From Dromiciops gliroides (taxonomy: Eukaryota > Chordata > Mammalia > Microbiotheria > Microbiotheriidae), in assembly GCF_019393635.1 (NCBI RefSeq), contig NC_057861.1, forward strand, positions 86,049,827 through 86,113,826: a stretch of DNA of 64,000 nucleotides, written 5' to 3'. The notes under the pieces are model-generated. The model was not told where the DNA came from. It did no database searches and was given only the letters and a program-made list of their open reading frames with translations. Of the stretch, positions 41,690 through 52,884 are shown one piece after another. The translations under genes were made by a program, and so were the position numbers. Position 1 is the stretch's first letter; every line of letters begins with the position of its first letter.

Positions 41690-42230
41690 ACACCTTTTGT
41701 CACCCAAAAGACAATGAATAAAACTGGCTCTAATCACACACAATCACATTATATGTGTGCATGTATATACACATCTATATTAAGTATACATATATATATA
41801 GTATATATACACACACATACAATATAATGTGTGTGTGCATGTGTAAAATTGGAGCCAGTTTGCTTTAGTGATTATGTTGGGGTTGGGGGGTTTTTTTTGC
41901 TTGTTTATTTTGTCATTTTGTCATTACCAGCAATGGTAAACTCAGAGCCCTACGGATCTCAGAAAGCACCCCTATCCCCAAGGACAGAGGTTTGATTTGA
42001 GTTTTTTGACTACCACCAAATATAATTAGCATCAGTTACTTTTGACACCCTGGAGAAGCAACTTTAGCTCTCATTATCACAGTCACCCTTCTAACACTAT
42101 GGTTACCAGCCTACCATCACACCTTGGTAGAGGGAATTTCTTCACCTGGGCATTTCCTATACTAAAGAATTTACAAGTTTGGATCGTATCACTATTAATT
42201 GATGATGATAATAAGGGTTCTGATTCTCTT
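41690..42230. other. about 540 bp unassigned, with TA/TG repeats
   Basis: 41740-41845 is a TA/CA/TG-rich simple stretch. The remainder is not recognised. Confidence 0.4.
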
Positions 42231-42234
42231 ACAT

Positions 42235-42480
42235 TCTACCCTTGCTCAAAAAGCTTAAATGGATCTTCACCATCTATAAGATAAAAGTCTAAATTCCTTA
42301 GCCTGGAAAACAGTGCCCTCTACAATCTAGCTGCACCCTACCAATTCAACCTTGACTCCCACTTCTCCCCTTCTCATAGCTCCATCTGGTCTTCCTTGTT
42401 AGCTGAATACCCTCTGCTCATTCTCAGCTTCAAGACTTTGCTTATATTGTCCCCTCTGCCAAGTTCACACACCATAGGTT
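42235..42480 (+). mobile_element. L2 LINE fragment
   Basis: AAGCTTAAATGGATCTTCACC, AGATAAAAGTCTAAATTCC, CAGTGCCCTCTACAATCTAGC follow the L2 3' ORF order. Confidence 0.7.
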
Positions 42481-42914
42481 AAAAACTCCTGCCCATTGGG
42501 AGTCAGGTAACAGCTCAACCAAGGGTCCTAGATCTCATCCAAAGGGGAGGTTCCCCAAAGTCTAGTGTAGTGAGCTGAGGAGAGGGACACGATAGAGACA
42601 GCCATCTCCTCTTCTGTTAGCTTCTTCTCAAAGTCTTTTCCTTCAGCAGCCTCAAAAGGGGTTGGGAATATCTATCTCCTTTCTCTTGAAACTGGAAGCA
42701 AGAATCACCTGGAGCCCAAAGAGACTGAAGAGACCTGAAGAGACTCTTGATCTCAAAGAAAAGTGAACCTTTCCTCTCCCTCTCTCCAACTCCACCTCAC
42801 CCCTCACACAGGCACAGGGCACTGATCTCCAGTAACGAAGAGTCCCATCCAATGGGTTTTGGTTACATAAGTGAACCTGGGATGGATGTTTTCTCATTCA
42901 AGAGCTTATTTTTC
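42481..42914. other. about 430 bp without a recognised feature
   Basis: No repeat or exon was recognised. Confidence 0.4.
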
Positions 42915-42918
42915 CCTT

Positions 42919-43580
42919 TGTGTTTTTTAAATTAATTGCCATTGCACCAGTTTGGGCAAGCATATTTTAATTTTATTAATATTATATACCAGTAAAGGAT
43001 TGGCTGTGTGATAGAGAAAGCAGGAAGAGAGCTTCAGCATGGTTGTTAGCCAGAGCAGGAGAAAAGCCCCAGTAGACCTATGCTGTCTCTCAGCACGTGG
43101 GCTCAAGGAAACCTAAGAGAGTTCAGAAGACCTACAAGGCAGAGAGAGCCAAGAGGGCAAGCCAAGAGAGAGAGCTCCATCTCTTTCAAGAGTTTTTATC
43201 CTCTTTTGATAGAGGCGGGTCATTATACATTGATCAAAGCTAATTGGTTAGCATCATTCAGTTCCATTGGTTGACATGACTTGAAGGTGGTCTACATTAA
43301 AATGAATTCTACAGATGACAATCAGGGAGAAGAATGTAAAAGACCCTCACTGAAGGGCAAAGGCAAAGTCCAGTATCTAGGTGTGGTTTTGATCCCATCA
43401 GTCCTTCACTGAGTTAGACAAAAGAATCTATCTCCATTTCTTTTGTTCCCTTCGTTTATCCCAAATAAGGTTTGCTGAAGTTCCTCAAGAACTGGACTTT
43501 CTGGCATGGGGGGTGGGAGACTGAGAAACTGATCCCTGGGTCCCCCCAAGAAATTTATTATTAATAATTATTTTCTCACA
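42919..43580 (-). mobile_element. Solo LTR (family 2), 662 bp
   Basis: TG...CA ends and 4-bp TSD CCTT (42915-42918, 43581-43584). On the minus strand it has a TATA-like GATAAAAAC near 43200. It aligns with 14849-15755 once the two SINEs there are removed. No internal retroviral sequence is present. Confidence 0.85.
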
Positions 43581-43584
43581 CCTT

Positions 43585-43900
43585 CTTTTAATAAAATTCC
43601 TTCCTGTAATTTACATGTTGGGGCATACAAGTCAGTGAGATGTCATGAGAATCTCTGCCACAAAGGTTACACAAAAGAGTTACTGCCTTCAATGCTAGCC
43701 TCTCCATCAGTTACCACAATAACAGTGATGTCTCTTCCTACCAGCAGTAATGCTCCAAATACTCACCAACTACCATCAGTTTGATATGCTCTCACTTCCT
43801 TGCTCCAATCCCAATCCATCCATGCATTACCCTCATCCTGACAAATCTTCCATTCTGTCCTCAGTATTCACTGCCCTCTGCTCACATCTTGCAGCGAAGT
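43585..43900. other. about 315 bp without a recognised feature
   Basis: No assignment. Confidence 0.4.
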
Positions 43901-43904
43901 GATG

Positions 43905-43972
43905 GGAGAAGAAAGAGGAGGAAGAACAAGAAGAGGAGAAGAGGAGAGGGAGAGGGAAAGGGAGGAGAAAAA
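43905..43972. repeat. GGAGAA/GAAGAG purine-rich repeat
   Basis: About 65 bases almost entirely purine on the + strand, directly before a MIR end. It makes an artefactual Arg/Lys-rich ORF. Confidence 0.85.
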
Positions 43973-43974
43973 GA

Positions 43975-44218
43975 ACTAGCATTTATATGGTGTTTTAAGG
44001 TTTGCAAAGTGCTTTACAGATATTACCTTATTTAATACTCACAACCCTGTGAGTAGGTGCTCTTGTTATTCCCATTTCACAGATGAGGAAAGTGAGACAC
44101 AGAGATGTTAAGTGACTTACCTAGAGTAACATGTTTAGTAACATCTGAAGCAGCATTTGAACTTAGATCTATCCTGACTCCAAATCCTATGATCCGTCCA
44201 CTTCACCACCAAGCTACC
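43975..44218 (-). mobile_element. MIR SINE
   Basis: AGGTTTGCAAAGTGCTTTAC, CACAGATGAGGAAAGTGAG, GTTAAGTGACTTACCTAGAG, CACTTCACCACCAAGC. Confidence 0.82.
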
Positions 44219-44224
44219 AATGAT

Positions 44225-44855
44225 CTTGGTGTTCTTACTGAAATCAAGCAGGCATTTTGTGACTACCTCTTTTCCAGAATCAGGGTTTCGCTTGTTAATA
44301 TGAAATTCAGAACATCAGTTTAGTAGCTCACTACTCTTAATAAGGTCTAAAAACTCAACCCCCACCCAGTTTTCCCTGTCTCATGTTTTTTCTGCTGTGC
44401 CTAAAGGGCATGTTGGGTAGGGTATTGCCACCAAGCATTCTGGTCTTGAAAGAAAAGGAGCCAAGGTGATCCCTGTCTGGCTTTACTGAATTCATGTCCA
44501 TCTCTCTGGACTCCTAATGGCTATCACTTATTTTCATAGGCTCTGCAATTGCCTCCTAGCCACCCAGCTATACATCACCATTGCTGGATACACAAGCTAG
44601 GGGACCTGAAGTCTGATGTTGTCTCCACACTTTTCTTGCACATTTCCATAGTCTTCTTTCACATTTCCTCCTCTAGCATTTTTCTATGAAGCACAGTAAT
44701 GCTCTTTTCAAATCTATCTATCATAATGTAACATAGGAACAACTCTAGGCAACTGTTTTTATGTCAAATGCCTTGGACAGTTCATCTCTACACGCTCCAT
44801 ATTTCTCTAGAGTCAAGAGATGGAAGAAAATTGCAGACAAAACAAAAACAACAAA
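44225..44855. other. about 630 bp without a recognised feature
   Basis: No repeat or exon was recognised. Confidence 0.35.
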
Positions 44856-44859
44856 TTTT

Positions 44860-45675
44860 AAACAGCACCCAAAAAAATCAAGTAGAATCCTAGAAAATGC
44901 TTTCCAGAATTTTGCCAGAAAATTGAATTCAAGCTGATCTATCAATAGGAGACCCCATTCGTCCCTTTTTTGAAAATTAGGACATTTGCTGTTCTCTAAT
45001 GTTCCTATATCTCTCCTGTCCTTCATCTTTCAAAGATCATGAAAAGTGAATGCTATTATTCTCATTCCTAGTTTCTATTTTTAGTGATAAATTTTATTTT
45101 TACCTGAGCAGATAAACTTAAATGATCATGCAAATCACATTGAAACATATTTCAACAAAACAGGTAAATAAAACACCATATAAGAGTGTTGACAACTGGT
45201 AGGAGAAAACAACACCACTTTTGCAATTTACCATTTGTTAAAAGAAATAAAAGATTCATTTACAAGATTTATTTTTTTAATCACTAAAGGTAGCTCAGCA
45301 ATATCTAGTTCTTTTAGCACCTGATCCCCAGTGTCCAGCACCTAGAAGACACAGGGATTGGCACATAGTAGGCACTTAATAAATGTCTTTTGACTTGACA
45401 GCCTGAGGATGGAGTTCATCTGGATGGCTGGAATTTATCAAAAGCAACTAGATGTTCTTATATTATTTTCCTATTTATTTGGCGTCAACTCCCTATTAGC
45501 CATTTTCTGGTTCTCTTTTCTAAATGAAGGCTCATTTTCCTTGATGGAGAAATCAGTATCAAAATTAAATTTGCATACTTTTGCCTTCTCTCCAGCATGT
45601 ATCACCATCATCCCATCTGCCCTAAGCCATGGTACTGATCCTTCTTTGATACTTTTCTTTTACCTTATATAGTTA
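44860..45675 (-). mobile_element. CR1/L3 LINE fragments
   Basis: Antisense CR1/L3: TCCAGAATTTTGCCAG, GACATTTGCTGTTCTCTAATG, then after unassigned and L2-like sequence (45290-45400), GAGGATGGAGTTCATCTGG and CTCCCTATTAGCCATTTTCTG. Confidence 0.7.
45290..45400 (+). mobile_element. L2 LINE terminus
   Basis: GTGTCCAGCACCTAGAAGAC and GCACATAGTAGGCACTTAATAA, lying between two CR1 pieces. Confidence 0.6.
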
Positions 45676-45692
45676 AAACAATATCAATTATT

Positions 45693-46355
45693 TTTTTTAA
45701 TTTTTTTAATGTATAAGGTATTTTATTTTTTCCGTTACATGTAAAGATAGTTCTCAACTTTTGTTTATACAAGCTTTACAATTTCAGATTTTTCTCCCTC
45801 CCTCCCCTCCCTCCCCCCTCCCCTAGACAGCAGGTAATCTGATATAGGTTATGTCTATATATCTCTATACATATAGATATATACATATAGATATAGATAT
45901 ATGTATATCTCTATACATATAGATATATACACACACATATATATACACATAATAACATTAATCCTATTTCTGCATTAATCCTGTTACAAGAGAAAAAATC
46001 AGAGCAGTGATGCAAAACCTCAAAATAGAAAAAAAAAAAAACAACAGCACCCAAAACAAAAGAAATAATATGGTTCAATCAGCATCTATACTCCACAGTT
46101 CTTTCTTTCTTTTTTTTTTTTTCTTGGATTTGGAGATCCTCTTCTATCATGAGTTCCCTGGAACTCTTCTGTACCATTGCATTGGTGAGAAGAATATAGT
46201 CCATCACAGTAGGTCAACACTCAATGTTGATGATACTGTGTACAATGTTCTTCTAGTTCTGCTCATCTCACTCATCATCAGCTCACGTAAGACCCTCCAG
46301 GTTTCTCTGAACTCTTCCTGCTCATCATTTCTTACAGCACAATAGTATTTCATTG
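45693..46355 (-). mobile_element. L1 LINE 3' end, 663 bp, 5'-truncated
   Basis: Reverse copy of the same young L1 3' end as 47117-47904. TSD AAAACAATATCAATTATT / AAAACAATACCAATTATT at 45675-45692 and 46356-46373 (17/18). Contains a TA/GATA simple repeat at 45850-45955. The + strand ORF at 46007-46345 is antisense to the ORF2 end and not a gene. Confidence 0.92.
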
Positions 46356-46535
46356 AAAACAATACCAATTATTGATCAAAAGGGATTTCTAAAAAACTTT
46401 ATTATTCTCATTTTTGTTATTAACCCAAACCTGACAAAATTATTCTTTCTTTTGTATTAACAATTATGTAAATTTACTTAACTTTTATTTCCCCTTTATC
46501 TGTGATGCACAATTTGCCTTAAGATGACTCTTCCC

Positions 46536-46688
46536 GGGGCAGCTAGATGGCGCAGTAGATAAAGCACTGGCCCTGGAGTCAGGAGTACCTGAATTCAAAT
46601 CAGACCTCAGTCACTTAACACTTACTAGCTCTGTGACCCTGGGCAAGTCACTTAATCCCAATAGCTTCACCAAAAAAAAAAAAAAAAT
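46536..46688 (+). mobile_element. WSINE1-type SINE
   Basis: Full-length copy, 3' end ATAGCTTCACC. Short TSD (CTCTTCCC versus CCCTTCCC). Confidence 0.91.
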
Positions 46689-46924
46689 TACCCTTCCCTT
46701 TCTCTCCTTTGGTTGCTGCCTCCCTTTTTGTTTTTTCTGTTTCTCTGAAATGCCTTCCTAAAAGACTAAATGATTTAGCTAGGAAAGAATGCAGAGTTCT
46801 CATATTCTGTTAGCAATTTGTTTATCCTGAATTGAGATGTACAAATTGTTCTAAATACTTATCTTTTGGATTGGGGGGGGGGCTTGACTGGTCAAACCTT
46901 TCCCTGAAATGCATGTTTCTTTTC

Positions 46925-47722
46925 ACAGAATCCCAGAAATTCAGTGGCTAGGGAAGGACTCAGAGGACATATGGTCCAAATCAGACCTAAGCAAAAATCC
47001 CCTAGACAACATCCTCAGCAAGTTAACATCTATCCTTCGCTGGAGAAGCCCACTCCATCCTAAGGTGCCAGCTATTGTACTTTTAAATAGTTGTCATCCT
47101 TTAAAAGTTTTCCCCAGCAATTTGGAATTATGCCCAAAGGGCGATAAAAGCTGTGCATACCCTTTTACCCCAAAATACCACTTTTGGGTCTTTTTCCCAA
47201 TGAGATCATGGAAAGGGGAAAGGGACCCACATGTACAAAAATATTTATAGCTGCTCTTTATGTGGTGGCAAGGAATTGGAAGTTGAGGGGATGCCCATCA
47301 ATTGGGGAATGGCTGGACAAGTTGTGGTATATGAATACAATGGAATACTGTTGTGCTGTAAGAAACGATGAGCAGAAGGAGTTCAGAGAAACCTGGAGGG
47401 TCTTGCATGGGCTGATGATGAGTGAGATGAGCAGAACCAGAAGAGCATTGTACACAGTATCATCAACATTGAGTGTTGATCTACTGTGATGGACTATATT
47501 CTTCTCACCAATGCAATGGTACAGAAGAGTTCCAGGGAACTCATGATAGAAGAGGATCTCCAAATCCAAGAAAAAAAAAAAGAACTGTGGAGTATAGATG
47601 CTGAATGAACCATATTATTTCTTTTGTTTTTGGTGCTGTTGTTTTTCTATTTTGAGGTTTTTCATCATTGCTCTGATTTTTCTCTTATAACATGACTAAT
47701 GCAGAAATAGGATTAATGTTAT

Positions 47723-47765
<43 letters not shown>

Positions 47766-48130
47766 CCTATATCAGATTACCTGCTGTCTAGGGGAGGGGG
47801 GAGGGAGGGGAGGGAGGGAGAAAAATCTGAAATTGGAAAGCTTGTATAAACAAAAGTTGAGAACTATCTTTACATGTAACGGAAAAAAATTAATTAATTA
47901 AAAAAAAAGTTTTCCCCAACATTGGGCCTAAATCTGTGTCCCCACAAATTCTACCTGATGTTCCCAGTTCTGTCCTAGAGGACTAGGGAGAACAAGTCTA
48001 ATTCCTCTTCCAGGTGATAGCTTTTCAAATATTTGACCAGAATTCCATGATAGGCCACCCCCAACTCCCAGTCTTCTTTGCTCCAAAATCTGAGTGTTTC
48101 TCAAATATTCACCTTTTGTCTTCAAAAAGG
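46925..48130 (-). mobile_element. CR1/L3 LINE 3' end, split by an L1
   Basis: AGAATCCCAGAAATTCAGTGG, GGACTCAGAGGACATATGGTCC before, CCAACATTGGGCCTAAATC, GGGAGAACAAGTCTAATTCC after the L1. Same region of CR1 as 5915-6360. Confidence 0.75.
47117..47904 (+). mobile_element. L1 LINE 3' end, 788 bp, with ORF2 C-terminus
   Basis: TSD AAAAGTTTTCCCCA at 47103-47116 and 47905-47918 (14/14). The upstream part encodes the end of L1 ORF2: 47184-47489 reads ARNWKLRGCPSIGEWLDKLW and YMNTMEYCCAVRNDE. These align with the TMEYYAAIKNDE-type C-terminus of mammalian L1 ORF2. Then come 3' UTR, a TA repeat (47727-47763), a G/A block and a tail. It lacks the endonuclease and reverse transcriptase, so it is dead on arrival. 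Confidence 0.94.
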
Positions 48131-48139
48131 CTTCTAAAT

Positions 48140-49030
48140 TTCACTAGGCAGATAATTCTGGGTTTATGTCCTACTTAATTATTTTGCAATATGTTCAATT
48201 ATCTCTCTTCCTTGAAAAGTCTACTACGATTGTGATTATTGTTCCTAAGTGATTTATGCAGACCTTTTGCCGGCCTGAAGTATTTTTCGCTTATCATCAT
48301 AAATTTAACTACAATGAGCCTATTAAATATTGGGTTCTTCCTGGCTGGGGTTCTATACATTCTTTTTATATTTTATCACTTTTTTTTCTAATTCTGTAAA
48401 TTTTACTTCAGAACTTTCTGGAACGTAGAATTCAAATTTTTTTTTCTCAATATTCTGAGATGCCAGTCACTAATAGCTGTATAGTGATGTTTCCCAAGAA
48501 TGTCATTGGAAAACTTGGTTTTAAGTTGCATAATTCTATGATTTCTTTTGAGCCTGAAATTATAGTTGTTCTGCATTGTGTGTCATTTCATTTTCTGCTG
48601 TGATGTCAGTGGTTTTGTGAAATTCTTTGCTTTTTTTTATTTTTAGCTTCCTTTATTTCCTTAACATTTTAAATTCTCATTTGAGTTCCTCTTAGGATTT
48701 TAAATTTTTTTCAAGCTCTTCTTTTTTTATGATTTTCTTACTAGGATTGAGTCTTACTTAATCTCTTTAAATTTGTCATTTATCCATTTGAATATGTTTC
48801 TTTCATTGTCATTTATCTTTTCTGTTTGCATGTGTTTCTTCCGATTCTTTAACTTTTTTAATTTGCATCATAGCATTTTAAAAATCAAAACAATTTATTA
48901 TCATTGCTTGTTTACTAATTTTGTTGATGCTTTTTTTCTTGTATAATATTTTAGCCATTTTGTCTTGCCATAACAGCCTCCCTTATCCACAGGAATTATA
49001 ATTTAATTTATTTTCTCAAGTGTAGTTAAT
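48140..49030 (-). mobile_element. Probable antisense L1 5' half, old
   Basis: T-rich sequence whose minus strand is A-rich with many GAAATGAATGACAAT-like runs, as in marsupial L1 ORF1. Assigned by composition and by neighbouring pieces at 50170-51400, not by a clear protein match. Confidence 0.35.
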
Positions 49031-49043
49031 GTTTCCCTATTGC

Positions 49044-49194
49044 AGGGGGCAGCTAGGTGGTGCAGTGGATAAAGCACCAACCCTGGATTCAGGAGGACCT
49101 GAGTTCAAATCTGGCCTTAGGCACTTGATGCTTACTAGCTGTGTTACCCTGGGCAAGTCACTTAACCCCCACAGCCCCACCAAAAAAAAAATGA
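49044..49194 (+). mobile_element. WSINE1-type SINE
   Basis: TSD TTCCCTATTGC at 49033-49043 and 49195-49205. Confidence 0.94.
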
Positions 49195-49319
49195 TTCCCT
49201 ATTGCCTACCAAGTAAATACTACACTCCTTGTTTAGCATTCAGACCCTCAACTTATCTTTTTAGTCTTCCTTCCCCCTTACTATCCCTCACATATTCTAT
49301 ATTACAGCAAATCTAAGTT

Positions 49320-49435
49320 CTAGAATCCAGAGTTGGAAGGAACCTCAGTGGCCATGTAGTCCAATTAATCACCATTCCCTGTGACTGTCCTTCAAAGACG
49401 AACTCAAATGCTATTTCCTCCATGAATTCTTTTCT
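49320..49435 (-). mobile_element. CR1/L3 LINE terminal fragment
   Basis: AGAATCCAGAGTTGGAAGG and CCTCAGTGGCCATGTAGTCC, the CR1 3' terminus in antisense. Confidence 0.6.
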
Positions 49436-49439
49436 GAAT

Positions 49440-49500
49440 CTAACTGTGTGATCCTGGGAAAGTCACTTAACCCTCATTGCCCCACCAAAAAAAACAAAAA
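49440..49500 (+). mobile_element. 5'-truncated WSINE1-type SINE
   Basis: Only the last 60 bases (CTGTGTGATCCTGGGAAAGTC to the tail) are present. Confidence 0.75.
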
Positions 49501-49501
49501 G

Positions 49502-50160
49502 CAATGATGAAGGGGATAGTTTCCAAAAAACCTGGGAAGATTTGTATGAACTTGTCCAAAATGGAGTGAGCAGAACCAGGAGAACAATTTATACAAGAAC
49601 AACAATATTGTAAAGATAATTAGCTTTGAAAGACTCAGGATCTATGATCAATAAAATTACAAATCACAAGATAAAACCAGACATCTCTAGAGAGTTGATG
49701 GATTCAGAGTACTGACAAACATTTCTTTTTCTTTCTTCCTCCCTTCTTCCCTTCCTTCTTTTCTTCCTTCTTTCCTTCTCTTTCTTTCTCTTTCACCTAT
49801 GGCTAACATAGGAATTTTTATATGACTATACATATTAGTAATTTGTTTCATTTTCTTGCTTTCTCAGTGTATGCAGGGGGAGGGAAGTAGAGAATTCAGA
49901 AATTAAAATGAAAATGAAAATTTAAAATCAAATACCAGGAGAATAATTTACATGACTGTAAAATTATAAAGAAAACAACTTTGAAAGACTTAGAACTCTA
50001 ATTAATGCAATGAACTAATCCTTTCTCTAGAGAACCTACGATGAAGCATGTTATCTACCTCCTGACAGAAGAAATGATGGATCCAAAGTACAGAAAAAGA
50101 CATACATTTTTTCAGACATGGCCACCGAGTAGATAAATTTTGCTTGACTATATTTATTAT
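49502..50160 (+). mobile_element. Two L1 LINE 3' UTR fragments in tandem
   Basis: 49502-49925: GGAGTGAGCAGAACCAGGAG to a GGGGGAGGGAAG block. 49935-50160: CCAGGAGAATAATTTACATG and GAAATGATGGATCCAAAG. Both belong to an older L1 subfamily and both start near the same L1 position. Confidence 0.7.
49732..49797. repeat. CTTT/CCTT pyrimidine repeat
   Basis: About 65 bases almost entirely pyrimidine, within the first L1 fragment. Confidence 0.85.
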
Positions 50161-50169
50161 TGTTATGTC

Positions 50170-51400
50170 CAGGCTTAATTTTAATCATAGTTTTCAGGGA
50201 ATACAATAATTCCTAAATAATCTCTCCTTGGCCTATTCTTAGGCCAATTAAAAAATATCAGATACCTTGTATTTTCTTCTATTTTACATTTTTTTCTAAT
50301 ATTTCTTGCTCTCTCATGAAGCCTGTGATTTGTTTGGTCAATTTTGGTCAAGCAACTCTGTTACTTGGATGAGGTTTATCTAAGATACTTATTCTACTAA
50401 TTTTTTCCTTTAGAACTTTTAAATTTTATCTCTTGCTTCATTTCTTCTAGGTATTCCGACAGTCATTATGGAAAAAAAACACCCCATGTTTTACTTTGAG
50501 CTATTGACTTTTTTTTTCTTCTTTTTTGTGGCAGGGCAATGAGGGTTAAGTAACTTGCCCAGGGTCACACAGCTACTAAGTGTCAAGTGTCTGAGGCTGG
50601 ATTTGAACTCAGGTCCTCCTGACTCCAGAGCTGGTGCTTTAACCACTGAGCCACCTAGCTGCCCCGAGCTATTGACTTTTGTTGTTATAGAATTACCCAC
50701 TCCTTCTTTTGGAGGATTTCTTGATCTGCAATAATGTTGGATATTGGATAGTGTTTTCTTTGATTTATTCATCTCTCTAGCTTTAGTTTTTGAATGGGGG
50801 CTTCGTAGTAGGGTCAGGCTCTGTCTTCTGATGCCTTTTCAGAGGAATAGTCAGCCCTGTTTGGTCTTGTTCTGGGTCATCTGGGTTCTACCATCCTTTC
50901 ATCTGCCCCAGATCTCTGAGGTTCATATTACTGGATCTTCAAGGTCCTCAATGGTATCTCGGGACAGAATGCTAGAGACCAGGGAGATAATGGGCTTTAA
51001 GTGTCCTGGTTTGAGCTCTACTCTGGGACTTCCAAGTTCCCCACCCTGGAGCTTTTTGACCACTTTAGGACTTTTTTTTCAGGAGAGCCCACTGTTCTTG
51101 TTGCCTCTGGACACAGAGACTGGCAGGCTACACATGTCTCTGACCACTCTGAGAGTTTTCCTGTGCTGGTTCTGGCTTTTCTCGTGGCCACCTTACCTAT
51201 TGCCCTATGGAGTTCTGTCTGACTTTTGGTGTAATTTTGTGGTAGAAATTAAGTATGGCAGTTTTTCCATTGAATTTCTTTAACATTGAGTACAAATTTT
51301 AGGTTTTTGCAGGAGTAGATGTGTGGGAACTAAATATTTTTTTTTTCTTAAGGCAGCCATTTTGCTGGAATCTTCCTTGTCTTTCCATTGGCAGTTAGCA
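50170..51400 (-). mobile_element. Probable antisense L1 5' region, split by a SINE
   Basis: 50675-51400 ends in GGCAGCCATTTTGCTGG, whose complement (CCAGCAAAATGGCTGCC) resembles the start of mammalian L1 elements. It is GC-richer than the A/T-rich part before it, as an L1 5' UTR would be. The + ORF at 50744-51283 (179 aa) is antisense to it and has no family resemblance. Confidence 0.4.
50513..50665 (-). mobile_element. WSINE1-type SINE
   Basis: TSD GAGCTATTGACTTTT at 50498-50512 and 50666-50680 (15/15). Confidence 0.95.
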
Positions 51401-51466
51401 CAGTGCACAAAGCACATACTTAGTAGTCATTTGATGGATTATGCTACCTTGTTAAGAGTATTTGTA

Positions 51467-51615
51467 GGGGCAGCTAGGTGGCGCAGTGGATAGAGCACTG
51501 ACCCTGGATTTAGGAGTACCTGAGTTCAAATCTGGCCTCAGACACTTAACACTTACTAGCTGTGTAACCCTGGGCAAGTCACTTAACCCCAATTGCCTCA
51601 CTAAAAAAAAAAAAA
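51467..51615 (+). mobile_element. WSINE1-type SINE
   Basis: TSD AAGAGTATTTGTA at 51454-51466 and 51616-51628 (13/13). 3' end ATTGCCTCACTA. Confidence 0.95.
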
Positions 51616-51629
51616 AAGAGTATTTGTAG

Positions 51630-52095
51630 AACCCCTTCTGGCAGCCTTAATCAAAGATAGCAAACTAAATTAGGAAAATTAGAATAGAAGCCTAGTTATC
51701 TAAATCAAGCAGTATATAGAGAATAGACTTTTTTCTTTTAATTTAAAGACCAGCCAAAAAGTTGTTTTATACATGATCATCATGTTCTGTTTATACAATG
51801 GGAGGAAGGAACATTTTTTTTAAGCAAAAATATTTTATAGAATACATTCAGCATTGTAAGTGATGTCAAAATAGCATTATTAAAATATTATATCATTATG
51901 TTACTATCAAATTAAATATTAATTCAGATTATAACATTTAAAAATATATTCCTTTTGGAAACTACATAAGAATATCTATTCCAAAAAAATAGCAAATGAG
52001 GCACTTTATTTGTTATTCCCTTGAGAAGACATTCCCCTTTTAGGCTAATAGCTAATAGCTATAAACATTCTCAGAACCATTAAAATATTTGGGTT
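51630..52095. other. about 465 bp A/T-rich, unassigned
   Basis: No repeat or exon was recognised. Confidence 0.4.
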
Positions 52096-52097
52096 TA

Positions 52098-52243
52098 GGG
52101 GCAGCTAGGTGGAGCAGTGGATAGAGCACTGGCCCTGGATTCAGGAGGACCTGAGTTCAAATCCAGCCTCAGACACTTAATACTAGCTGTGTGACCCTGG
52201 GCAAGTCACTTAACCCCAATTGCCTCACCAAAAAAAAAAAATT
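52098..52243 (+). mobile_element. WSINE1-type SINE
   Basis: Short flanking repeat GGGTTTA. It has a 6-base deletion in the ACTTACTAGC segment. 3' end ATTGCCTCACC. Confidence 0.92.
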
Positions 52244-52244
52244 G

Positions 52245-52880
52245 GGGTTTATTTAAAGCTGATAGGAGATTGGTATCTCAAAGCCACATCCTTTGTGCCA
52301 TACCTCTCTCCCCATAAAAAGTTCAAGGATTTCTTTCATGGTTTCCCTTCCCCTCCCTTAAAGTTGATAGACACTGAGTCGTGTTGGAACCAGCTCAAAC
52401 CAGCTTGCAGAAACTTACAAGAGCCGGTTGTTAAAATTTCAGTGTATTTATATCTCAGAAATTGGCAAATGTCACAAATCAGGGCTTGATTTATAGTTTT
52501 GTTGATTGTCTAGACTTAACATGGTGATGGAGAAAATGTAAATAATGTAAAACTTAAAGGTGTGTCACGGGTATATGGTTTTTTTTCTGAGCACTTTGGT
52601 TGTTAAACATTTACAAGAACACTCCTGGATAGAAGGATGCATAGCCAAGGATGGAATTAAAAGAACACACACATTCTTTTATGTCAGTTCACATGCTGAA
52701 ACACTTTAGTTTATCCTGGATGAAATATAAACCTGAAACTCTGAAGATTCAAAACTTTTCACAGGAGTAGGAGTGTTAAACCCCACTGTTCTGGCCAGAA
52801 TCCAAGTAGGATAATTTCATGCTGCTCTACTTTTAATTCCCAGCTGTTATCCTAACTGAATAAATTAATCCTTACTACTT
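52245..52880. other. about 635 bp without a recognised feature
   Basis: No repeat or exon was recognised. Confidence 0.35.
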
Positions 52881-52884
52881 CTAC

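Noticed and set aside
46007..47569. Matching 103-112-aa ORFs (DLEILFYHEFPGTLLYH...) on opposite strands at 46.0 and 47.3 kb
   Set aside because: Both are antisense readings of the same L1 3' end. The sense strand encodes the ORF2 C-terminus, so these are not genes.
50744..51283. 179-aa + strand ORF, one of the longest in the window
   Set aside because: No family resemblance, no splice or start context, and it lies antisense to a probable L1 5' region.
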